Positions 1 through 5,605 of a stretch of 9,429 nt of DNA are shown in pieces (the first letter of the stretch is position 1; every line of letters starts with the position of its first letter). The stretch is taken from contig JAGRKR010000390.1 of assembly GCA_020442225.1 (NCBI GenBank), positions 1-9,429 on the forward strand. Direction: 5' to 3'. Below the pieces are notes generated by a model. That model saw only the letters and a program-made list of their open reading frames with translations. It was not told the DNA's origin and made no database searches. The translations under genes were made by a program, and so were the position numbers. Source of the DNA: Hyphomicrobiaceae bacterium (GTDB lineage: Bacteria > Pseudomonadota > Alphaproteobacteria > Rhizobiales > Hyphomicrobiaceae).

Positions 1-948
1 CTGGCGGCGCCCGATGAAGTTCCAGCTCGCCCACAGGCCGCGACGGCGCGGCATGGCGGCCGCGTCGGTGTGCAGCACCGCCTCGTTCTCGGTGTAGCGG
101 AAGGGCGACAGCAGATCACGCTCGGTGCCGTCGGCATCGCCAATGAGGCCGAGCGCGGTATCGGCGTGGGTCGCCAGCACGCAATGATCGAAGGTCTCCG
201 ACGGCCCTCCGGCGAGCCGCACCGTCACGCCGCGCGGGTGGCGCTCGATGCCCGTCACAGACGCGCCCAGGCGAACCTGCCCGGGAAAGTCCGCCAGCAG
301 GCGCGCGACGTAGGCGCGGCTGCCGCCGACCACGGTGCGCCATTGCGGCCGCCCGCGCACCTGGAGCAGGCCATGATTGGCGAAGAAGCGCGTGAAAGCC
401 GCGAGCGGGTAGGCGAGCATCGCCGAGGGCGGCGCCGACCAGATGGCGGCGGCCATCGGCAGGATGTGATGGTCGCGGAACTCTGGACTGAAACCGCGCT
501 CGTGGAGAAATGCGCCGAGACTGATCTCCTCGCCGCTCTCGCAGGCGATCGCGCGCGCCTCGCGAAAGAAGCGCAGCGTATCGGCCAGCACCCGCCAGTG
601 ACCGGCCCGCAGGAGGTTGGCCGGCTGACCGAAGAACCCTCTGGCGCTGCCGGCGTACTCGTAGGCGCCGCCGTCGAGCGACACGGAGAACGTCATGGCG
701 GTCGGCGCCGTTTCGACGCCGAGGTGGGCAAAGAGTGCCACGAGGTTGGGATAGGCCGGCGGGTTGTAGACGATGAAGCCGGTGTCGACGGGCACGCCCC
801 CCTCCGGGGCGTCCACTTCGATCGTATGAGAATGGCCGCCGGGGCGCGCCTCGCGCTCGAACAGCGTGACATCGTGGCGGCGGGACAGCAACCACGCTGC
901 CCCGAGCCCCGAAATGCCCGCGCCGACGACGGCGATCCTCAACGTCAT
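1..948 (-). CDS. FAD-dependent oxidoreductase, amine-oxidase-like (COG2907 type), C-terminus cut by window edge
   Basis: This is a predicted cytosolic flavoprotein of the NAD(P)/FAD-binding amine-oxidase superfamily. Exactly 316 codons lie in the window and the frame stays open to the left edge, so the end is missing. The N-terminus MTLRIAVVGAGISGLGAA carries the dinucleotide-binding GxGxxG at residues 9-14, the ribose-binding acid in LFERE (Glu31) and the following RPGGH segment (35-39). A DTGFIVYN motif near residue 55 and a WRTVVGGSRAYV segment near residue 205 are typical of the COG2907 family of predicted FAD proteins. In many proteobacteria that family sits with a DUF1365 gene and a cyclopropane-fatty-acid synthase; whether those follow here lies outside the window. 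The reaction is not established. The ATG at 948 is chosen because the Rossmann strand begins two residues later. A purine-rich stretch (AAGGAAGGGA) lies about 12 bases upstream and a closer GGTGA 4 bases upstream. The rhodanese gene precedes it by 75 bases on the same strand. Confidence 0.88.
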   Translation of the reverse strand, partial: MTLRIAVVGAGISGLGAAWLLSRRHDVTLFEREARPGGHSHTIEVDAPEGGVPVDTGFIVYNPPAYPNLVALFAHLGVETAPTAMTFSVSLDGGAYEYAGSARGFFGQPANLLRAGHWRVLADTLRFFREARAIACESGEEISLGAFLHERGFSPEFRDHHILPMAAAIWSAPPSAMLAYPLAAFTRFFANHGLLQVRGRPQWRTVVGGSRAYVARLLADFPGQVRLGASVTGIERHPRGVTVRLAGGPSETFDHCVLATHADTALGLIGDADGTERDLLSPFRYTENEAVLHTDAAAMPRRRGLWASWNFIGRRQ

Positions 949-965
949 ATCGTCACCGATCCCTT

Positions 966-997
966 CCTTCTCGCCTGTCTTACGGCACGCGAGAAGG
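966..997 (-). other. Stem-loop between rhodanese and flavoprotein genes
   Basis: A perfect 9-bp inverted repeat: CCTTCTCGC (966-974) pairs with GCGAGAAGG (989-997) around a 14-base loop. In minus-strand transcripts it lies after the rhodanese stop and ends 17 bases before the flavoprotein start. No U-tract follows, so it is not a standard intrinsic terminator. Its 3' arm ends in the purine-rich run that continues into a Shine-Dalgarno-like AAGGGA, so folding could influence translation of the next gene. The pairing is seen directly; the role is inferred. Confidence 0.4.
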
Positions 998-1023
998 TCC
1001 GGATCACAGGCGACGGCCGCGCC

Positions 1024-2595
1024 TCACAGCCGGAACGCGGCCCGTTCCTGCGCATCGAGCTGCTCCACCAGCCCCATCTCCCAGGCCAGATACTGCCGTG
1101 CGGCCTCCGGATCGCCATCGTGACGACGATGCGTGTGGAAGACGAAGTCGATCCGCTCGCTATCCGCCGGCACGTCGGCCGACGCATCGACCGCATTGCC
1201 CGCCCCCTGCCAGCCGCGCAGGCCACCCGCGAGCATGCGCACGGCGCCGACCCCGGCCTCGGCGAGATCGACGGCGGCCAGACGTGCCAGACCGGGATCG
1301 TCCACGACGAGCACCACCGTCTTCGCCCCCGCCGCCGCCTTGGCGAGATGCGGCCGGATCGACCAGCGCGCGCCCGGCACATGCCCCGCCCGATAGGCCG
1401 CGCTCGCGCGCAGATCCAGACAGGTCACGCTGCCGGCGGCGAGCCCCGCCTTCAGGTCGGCAGGCGAAATCTCCGCCACGACAGGCAGCACGCCCGGCGC
1501 CACGGGGTCGCGCGGCGTCATGCCGATCGCGGCCGACGTGCCGCCCTCGAGCACGTGGACATCGTGACCGAGCTGGCGCAGCCACGCCCCGACGACCGGC
1601 GCCCGCACGCCTTCGCTATCGAGCAGCACGATGCGGGCGTTGCGCACGGCGATCCATTGATCCGTCGCCTGGATGAGCTGCCCACCGGGGGCATGGATGG
1701 CGCCCGGAAGCGAGCCGGCCTGGAACTCCTCCGCGGTCCTGACGTCGATCAGGCAGGTGGTGCGCTCGGTATCGGCGAGCCACTCGAGCACCTTGGCGGC
1801 GGTGACGCCCGGCACGCCGAAGCGCGCGGCCGTCGCCTTGGCGCGGGCACGGGCGGCGGCGAGCTTCTCCCCCTGCGGCGGGGCGGGATAGATGCGGTCC
1901 GCTCCCTTTTCGACCTCGAGGCCGGCGAGGAACCAGCCCTGGGTGCCGTTCTCCAGCGCATAGACCGGGTTCGTCACGCCGACCATGCGCAAGGTCTCGG
2001 CCCCGATGATGGAGCGCGTCCGGCCGGCGCAGTTGACGACGATCGGCACAGTCGGATCGGCGACGATCTCGTCGATCCTGAGCGCCAGCTCACCGTTGGG
2101 GCAGCAGATGCTGCCGGGGATCGTAAAGCGCTTGTGCTCGGCGATCGGCCGGCCATCCACGAGCACGACCTTCTCGCCCCGCGCACGCATGGCGTTGAAG
2201 TCGGTCGCGGAGATGCGCGGCGTGTGCCGCTCGTGCTCGACCAGCTCGCCGAACGTCTTCGACGGCACGTTGACACCGGCATAGAGGGTGTAGCCTGCCG
2301 CCTTCCAGCCGACAGTGCCGCCCGCGAGCACGGACACATCCGAGTAGCCGAGCGCCTGCGCCCGCGCCGCCGCCTTCTCGGCCATGCCGTCGCCGCCGTC
2401 GCACAGCACGAGCGGAACGTTGGTCCGCGGCACCAGGCGCTCGATGTCGAGCTCGAAGCGGCTGTAGGGGATCGGCACGGCGAACAGCAGATGGCCGTCG
2501 GCGCACGGTCCGGGCTCCTGCACGTCGATGAGCGCCATCTCCCCCGGTTCGGCCAGTCGTGTCTTCAGCGTCTTGGCGTCGATCGTCCTCGTCAT
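1024..2595 (-). CDS. Rhodanese-related protein with four tandem rhodanese domains
   Basis: A 523-residue cytosolic protein (no signal peptide or membrane segment) built from four rhodanese-like repeats, roughly residues 5-105, 126-228, 262-358 and 373-468. Each repeat has an IDV/VDG/LDL strand, a GxxPGA-type turn and a terminal LxGGxxGW-like segment (AGGTVGW, LEGGTSA, LAGGLRGW). Rhodaneses carry sulfane sulfur on a loop cysteine. Domain 2 has the canonical loop CAGRTR (Cys189, Arg194). Domain 1 has a cysteine (Cys65) in CDGGDG but lacks the arginine. Domains 3 and 4 have Asp at the cysteine position (Asp326 and Asp433), so they are probably structural or binding domains. The tail (about 483-523) is rich in His, Asp and Glu and contains HTHRRHDGD. 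A GGAG lies 7 bases before the ATG at 2595, supporting that start. It may handle persulfide or thiosulfate sulfur with Cys189 as the only fully canonical centre. I vaguely associate such multi-domain rhodaneses with cysteine dioxygenase loci, but none is visible here. Confidence 0.9.
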   Translation of the reverse strand: MTRTIDAKTLKTRLAEPGEMALIDVQEPGPCADGHLLFAVPIPYSRFELDIERLVPRTNVPLVLCDGGDGMAEKAAARAQALGYSDVSVLAGGTVGWKAAGYTLYAGVNVPSKTFGELVEHERHTPRISATDFNAMRARGEKVVLVDGRPIAEHKRFTIPGSICCPNGELALRIDEIVADPTVPIVVNCAGRTRSIIGAETLRMVGVTNPVYALENGTQGWFLAGLEVEKGADRIYPAPPQGEKLAAARARAKATAARFGVPGVTAAKVLEWLADTERTTCLIDVRTAEEFQAGSLPGAIHAPGGQLIQATDQWIAVRNARIVLLDSEGVRAPVVGAWLRQLGHDVHVLEGGTSAAIGMTPRDPVAPGVLPVVAEISPADLKAGLAAGSVTCLDLRASAAYRAGHVPGARWSIRPHLAKAAAGAKTVVLVVDDPGLARLAAVDLAEAGVGAVRMLAGGLRGWQGAGNAVDASADVPADSERIDFVFHTHRRHDGDPEAARQYLAWEMGLVEQLDAQERAAFRL

Positions 2596-2611
2596 GCACT
2601 TTCTCCGGAGG

Positions 2612-2633
2612 GCGGCCCCTGCTGCAGGGCCGC
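2612..2633 (-). other. GC-rich stem-loop upstream of the rhodanese start
   Basis: GCGGCCC (2612-2618) is complementary to GGGCCGC (2627-2633). An alternative inner pairing, CCCTGC with GCAGGG around one T, overlaps it. It lies 16 bases before the rhodanese start codon on the minus strand, just outside its GGAG. It could modulate translation or be part of the transcript's intercistronic structure. In GC-rich DNA such a repeat can arise by chance, so the functional claim is weak. Confidence 0.25.
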
Positions 2634-2651
2634 GGTTGCCAATTCGGGTAA

Positions 2652-2690
2652 CCGGCCCGCGTCGCGGGCTGCCGCGGCACGCGGGGCCGG
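2652..2690 (-). terminator. Hairpin just after the dehydrogenase stop, no U-tract
   Basis: CCGGCCCGCG (2652-2661) pairs with 2680-2690 (CGCG plus one bulged G, then GGCCGG), giving a 10-bp stem with an 18-base loop. It begins 5 bases after the dehydrogenase stop codon on the minus strand. A competing small palindrome (CCCGCG-T-CGCGGG, 2656-2668) overlaps the left arm. No run of T follows, so it may stabilise the mRNA 3' end or act as a weak or Rho-assisted terminator rather than a strong intrinsic one. Confidence 0.3.
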
Positions 2691-2695
2691 CGTGG

Positions 2696-3622
2696 TCAGA
2701 TCATGCCGAGCGTGCGCAGCGCCTTGAAGTGGGCGATGGTCTCGGCCGTGCCGGAGTCCAGTGTCGTGGCGGGAACCGGTCCGATGATGCGCTTGAGCGG
2801 GGCATTGTCGTAGGCGGTCTCCGGCGACGGACGCACGACGCTGCCGAGCGTGATGCGCGCGTCCGGCACGGCGGCCTTAATGGCCGCCACCACATCGACC
2901 ATGGTCTGCGTGTCGGTGGTGATGTCGGAGACGACCGCGCCTTCGAATGGCGTCAGCGCAGCCTTGACGAACGCCTCGCCGACGTCGCGGCCGAGCTGGA
3001 ACACCGTCCGCGACGACCACGGGATCTCGTAGGCCTCGCCGAGCGCGGCGGCGCGCATGGCGAGCGTCGCCACCGCCGTCTCTCCGCCATCGCGGCCGAC
3101 GCCATAGACGACGACAGGGCGCAGGCCGAGCGAGGCGAGACCGTGATCCTCGGCGTAGAAGCGGGCGATCTCCTCACCGGCCGCCTTGGTGGCGCCGTAG
3201 AGGTTGGCCACGCGGTTGTGCTCGCCGCGCGGCTTGGCGGCGGCCGAGCTGGTGTAGATGACGCGCGCCACGCCATGACGGCGCGCCGCCTCGAACACGT
3301 GCGTATGCCCGAGCAGGTTGACGCGGACGCCGGCCAGGGGATCGGCCCGGCAGGTCGGGATCAGCAGGCCCGCCAGATGAATGATGGCCTCGGGCCGGGT
3401 CTCGGCGACCAGGTCGAGCACGGCGCCGGCGTCCGTGATATCGGCGCCGACCCAGCGCACACCCGAGATCGTCTCGCCACGAAGGACCAACGCCAAGCGG
3501 CGCGGGTCCGCGGCGAGGTCCAGCGCCACCACCTCCCGCCCTTCGGCCCGCAGGCGACGGATGATCCAAGCGCCGAGAAACCCCGAGGCTCCCGTGACGA
3601 GAACAGTGCCGCTTGCCGCCAT
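2696..3622 (-). CDS. NAD-dependent epimerase/dehydratase family protein (extended SDR)
   Basis: A 308-residue soluble oxidoreductase of the extended short-chain dehydrogenase/reductase family, usual length for the group. The N-terminal Rossmann motif is TGASGFLG (residues 10-17). Asp35 after the second strand (VVALDL) suggests preference for NAD over NADP. HLAG at 82-85 is a family motif. Catalytic residues are visible as the serines of YTSSAAAK (125-126) and the YxxxK motif YGATK (Tyr142, Lys146). The C-terminal half is the variable substrate domain, so the substrate (nucleotide sugar, sugar acid or other hydroxy compound) cannot be read. The frame is open well upstream, but the ATG at 3622 is chosen because the Rossmann strand starts at once and GGAGA lies about 10 bases before it; the upstream extension would overlap the divergent ThDP gene. 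It is transcribed away from that gene from a shared intergenic region, and the two may act on related intermediates. Confidence 0.92.
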   Translation of the reverse strand: MAASGTVLVTGASGFLGAWIIRRLRAEGREVVALDLAADPRRLALVLRGETISGVRWVGADITDAGAVLDLVAETRPEAIIHLAGLLIPTCRADPLAGVRVNLLGHTHVFEAARRHGVARVIYTSSAAAKPRGEHNRVANLYGATKAAGEEIARFYAEDHGLASLGLRPVVVYGVGRDGGETAVATLAMRAAALGEAYEIPWSSRTVFQLGRDVGEAFVKAALTPFEGAVVSDITTDTQTMVDVVAAIKAAVPDARITLGSVVRPSPETAYDNAPLKRIIGPVPATTLDSGTAETIAHFKALRTLGMI

Positions 3623-3653
3623 ATGTCGCGCGTCTCCAGCTTCATCTTCACCG

Positions 3654-3672
3654 GCGAGACGCCTTGTCTCGC
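3654..3672. promoter_or_regulatory. Inverted repeat in divergent promoter region, candidate operator
   Basis: GCGAGAC-N5-GTCTCGC is a perfect 7-bp inverted repeat spanning 19 bases, midway in the space between the divergent dehydrogenase and ThDP-enzyme genes. Size and symmetry fit a dimeric repressor or activator site. Its right arm overlaps a weak -35-like TTGTCT (3664-3669), which sits 17 bases before TTTATC (3687-3692). An additional GTCTC occurs at 3632-3636 nearer the dehydrogenase. The repeat is seen directly; the operator role is inferred. No regulator gene is in the window. Confidence 0.4.
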
Positions 3673-3692
3673 GAATTGAAACGGAGTTTATC
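3664..3692 (+). promoter_or_regulatory. Weak candidate promoter for the ThDP-enzyme gene
   Basis: TTGTCT (3664-3669) and TTTATC (3687-3692) are separated by 17 bases and match sigma-70 consensus hexamers at 4 and 3 positions. If used, transcription would begin near 3699, past the alternative ATG at 3693, which agrees with translation from 3759. The match is poor and could be chance. Confidence 0.22.
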
Positions 3693-3741
3693 ATGGCTTC
3701 CGACCACATCAATCGGGCACCGGAACGCGCGTGCCCAGCCT

Positions 3742-3749
3742 GGAGAGGA
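3742..3749 (+). promoter_or_regulatory. Ribosome binding site supporting the 3759 start
   Basis: GGAGAGGA lies 9 bases before the ATG at 3759. A competing in-frame ATG at 3693 has a shorter GGAG (3683-3686) 6 bases upstream and would add 22 residues rich in Arg and Pro. The later start places the protein's first conserved element (ELVVNALIEGGV) where the family usually begins. Confidence 0.5.
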
Positions 3750-3758
3750 CCCCGAATC

Positions 3759-5453
3759 ATGCCCAAGACGAACGAACTCGTCGTCAACGCCCTGATCGAG
3801 GGCGGCGTCCAGCGCGCCTTCACGCTGCCTGGCCTCGGCATCTCCTGGTCGCTCCCTGCCTTCAAGGCCCGCGAGAAGGACCTCGACGTCGTCCTGACCC
3901 GCAGCGAATGGATTGGCTCGATCATGGCGCAGGTCACGGGTCGTCTGACCGGGCGGCCGGCCGCCCTCATGGGCCAGGGCGCGTGGATGCAGAGCATCGG
4001 CTCGATCGGCATCCTCGAGGCGCACTTCTCCGGCAGCCCCATGGTGGTGCTGACCGAGACCTCCGACTACGACGGCTACAATCAGATGGGCGTCTACCAG
4101 ACGGCCACGGGCGACTACGGTGGCACCGACGTGATGGCCGCGCTCAAGCCGATCACCAAGTACTGCACCTTCGCCACCGCGCCGCAGGAGGCGGTCTACG
4201 GCGTGCAGATGGCCATCAAGCACGCGACGCTGCCGCGACAGGGACCGGCCGCCGTCGTGATGAAGACGACCATCATCCGCCAGGAGGTCGATGGTCCGCT
4301 CAAGCCGCAGCTCTACCCGAGCGCGGGCTATCATCGCTATACGCCGCCGCGACCCGACGAGGGCGCCGTCGCCAGGCTGGCCGAGATGCTGGCCAAGGCC
4401 GAGCGCCCGTGCATCATCGCCGGCATGGGTGTGATGTCCGTGAAGGGCGGCGCCCGCTTGCAGGCGCTCGCCGAAGCAGCCGGCATCATGGTCGCCACCA
4501 GCTACAACGCCAAGGGTGTGATCGCCGAGACCTCGCCGGTCGCCGTCGGCATGCTCGGCAATTGGGGCATGCCCACCGCCAATCGCGCTGTCGCGGCGGC
4601 TGACCTGATCCTGATGCTCGGCGCCAGCATGGGTCCCGACTACACCCGCTTCCGCGATCCCGAGATGATCCGCCCGGGCGACCAGACGCTGGTGCAGGTG
4701 GACATCGACCCGCGCAACGCCGGCTGGGTCTACCCGGTCGACCTCGCCATCACCGGCGATTGCGGCGACGTCATCGACATGCTCGCGAAGCACAAGCTCG
4801 GTCAGGGCCAGAAGGCGAAGCGCACCAAGGCGATCGCCGCCCTCAAGGAGCGGACGGGATACGACAGTCTGCCCGACATCAAGGCGGCCCAGGGCACCGT
4901 CCATTACGCCGACATCGTGCGTGCCGTGCAGGGCTTCCTCGGCCCCAAGGACATGATCACGCTCGATGCCGGCACCAACCGCATCTGGCCGACCTTCGGC
5001 TTGCGCATGCCCTACCCCGAGCAGCTTCTCGTGGCCGGCGGCACCGGCGTCATGGGCTGGGGCGCGCCGGCGGCCGTCGCGGCCAAGATGGTGCTGCCGG
5101 AGCGGCGGCTGACCTGCCTCGCGGGCGATGGCGGCTTCATGATGACCATGCAGGTGATCTCGACAGCCGTGCAGCGCGGCGTCGACTGCGTCTTCCTCGT
5201 CGCCAACAACGCGGGGCTCGGCATGGTCCGCGACAATCTCGGCGAGAACCGCATCGCCTGCGACTTCAACGAGGTGGATTTCGCAGCGGTCTCGGAGGGC
5301 CTCGGCGGCAAGGGCCTGAAGGTCTACCACCCCGGCGAGATCCGCGATGCGCTCGAGGAGGCCCACAAGATGGGCGGTCCCGTCGTCATCGATGCCAAGG
5401 TGGACCCGGTCGACAGCCACAAGGAGGCTTCCGACTTCGCGCCGCTGCGCTGA
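3759..5453 (+). CDS. Thiamine-diphosphate-dependent enzyme, acetolactate synthase-like superfamily, specific reaction unknown
   Basis: A 564-residue cytosolic enzyme with the full three-domain layout of the acetolactate synthase/benzoylformate decarboxylase/oxalyl-CoA decarboxylase superfamily. Residues about 4-175 form the pyrimidine-binding domain, with the conserved catalytic Glu50 in TRSEW and a GGTDVMAALKPITKY stretch typical of the family. Residues about 200-345 are the central domain. Residues about 380-550 form the pyrophosphate domain, with the metal and ThDP motif GDGGF (456-460) running to NN (483-484). Family members cleave or join carbon next to a 2-keto acid carbonyl. True acetolactate synthases have MVRQW after this motif; here it is MVRDN, so the specificity Trp is replaced by Asn493. 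The usual SGPGATN segment is replaced by MGQGAWMQS (71-79). No ilvN-like small subunit is adjacent. Biosynthetic acetolactate synthase is therefore unlikely; a decarboxylase or lyase in catabolism fits better. It lies 152 bases upstream of a peptide-type ABC importer and may share its pathway. Confidence 0.9.
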   Translation: MPKTNELVVNALIEGGVQRAFTLPGLGISWSLPAFKAREKDLDVVLTRSEWIGSIMAQVTGRLTGRPAALMGQGAWMQSIGSIGILEAHFSGSPMVVLTETSDYDGYNQMGVYQTATGDYGGTDVMAALKPITKYCTFATAPQEAVYGVQMAIKHATLPRQGPAAVVMKTTIIRQEVDGPLKPQLYPSAGYHRYTPPRPDEGAVARLAEMLAKAERPCIIAGMGVMSVKGGARLQALAEAAGIMVATSYNAKGVIAETSPVAVGMLGNWGMPTANRAVAAADLILMLGASMGPDYTRFRDPEMIRPGDQTLVQVDIDPRNAGWVYPVDLAITGDCGDVIDMLAKHKLGQGQKAKRTKAIAALKERTGYDSLPDIKAAQGTVHYADIVRAVQGFLGPKDMITLDAGTNRIWPTFGLRMPYPEQLLVAGGTGVMGWGAPAAVAAKMVLPERRLTCLAGDGGFMMTMQVISTAVQRGVDCVFLVANNAGLGMVRDNLGENRIACDFNEVDFAAVSEGLGGKGLKVYHPGEIRDALEEAHKMGGPVVIDAKVDPVDSHKEASDFAPLR

Positions 5454-5470
5454 GCCGGCGGTCGGCACGC

Positions 5471-5495
5471 CCGCGCCGGGGTTCCGCCGGCGCGG
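5471..5495 (+). terminator. Perfect 9-bp hairpin after the ThDP-enzyme gene
   Basis: CCGCGCCGG (5471-5479) pairs fully with CCGGCGCGG (5487-5495) around a 7-base loop, starting 17 bases after the TGA of the ThDP-enzyme gene. The sequence that follows is GC-rich with no T run, so termination, if any, would be incomplete or factor-assisted. It separates this gene from the transporter genes, where a new candidate promoter is found. Confidence 0.38.
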
Positions 5496-5504
5496 CGCGC
5501 TGGA

Positions 5505-5523
5505 TCAACCGACGATGGGTTGA
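5505..5523. promoter_or_regulatory. Inverted repeat overlapping candidate -35 of the transporter operon
   Basis: TCAACC (5505-5510) and GGTTGA (5518-5523) form a perfect 6-bp inverted repeat with a 7-base spacer. The right arm overlaps TTGAGC, the proposed -35 hexamer, so a protein bound here could block or recruit polymerase. Short repeats like this can be accidental, and the arms differ in sequence from the repeat at 3654-3672. Confidence 0.3.
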
Positions 5524-5549
5524 GCCTAGCCCCCGTTCGCTGGCATAGT
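5520..5549 (+). promoter_or_regulatory. Candidate sigma-70-like promoter for the ABC importer genes
   Basis: TTGAGC (5520-5525) and CATAGT (5544-5549) are 18 bases apart, each matching four of six consensus positions. Initiation near 5556 would give a leader of about 50 bases, AC/A-rich and with little obvious structure, before the binding-protein start. Position after a hairpin and before a strong ribosome site supports the call. Alphaproteobacterial promoters often deviate from this consensus, so it is tentative. Confidence 0.35.
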
Positions 5550-5590
5550 GGGACCACGTCGGACAACAACGAAACACAAAGCTGAGAGTG

Positions 5591-5600
5591 AAGGAGGGAG
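5591..5600 (+). promoter_or_regulatory. Strong Shine-Dalgarno of the binding-protein gene
   Basis: AAGGAGGGAG is the best ribosome binding site in the window, 8 bases from AGGAGG to the ATG at 5606. It rules out the in-frame GTG at 5588, which would place this site inside the coding region. The strength fits high expression of a periplasmic binding protein. Confidence 0.8.
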
Positions 5601-5605
5601 TTCAA

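Noticed and set aside
70..2727. An 885-codon open frame on the plus strand, antisense to three genes
   Set aside because: Its translation is rich in Arg, His, Ala and Gly with no recognisable domain, and it crosses three clearly conserved minus-strand genes and their gaps. High third-position GC removes stop codons from antisense frames.
3623..4042. Upstream extension of the dehydrogenase frame to 4042
   Set aside because: The extension would overlap the start of the divergent ThDP enzyme and add about 140 residues before the Rossmann motif; the family begins at the ATG at 3622.
3759..5453. Annotation as acetolactate synthase large subunit (ilvB/ilvI) or sulfoacetaldehyde acetyltransferase
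   Set aside because: The acetolactate synthase specificity Trp is replaced by Asn493 and there is no small subunit gene; the N-terminus does not resemble what I recall of sulfoacetaldehyde acetyltransferase. Only the superfamily is supported.
3648..5468. A 606-codon minus-strand open frame antisense to the ThDP enzyme
   Set aside because: The opposite strand has intact ThDP motifs and a good ribosome site; the antisense product is low-complexity in His, Asp, Gly and Leu and matches no family I know.
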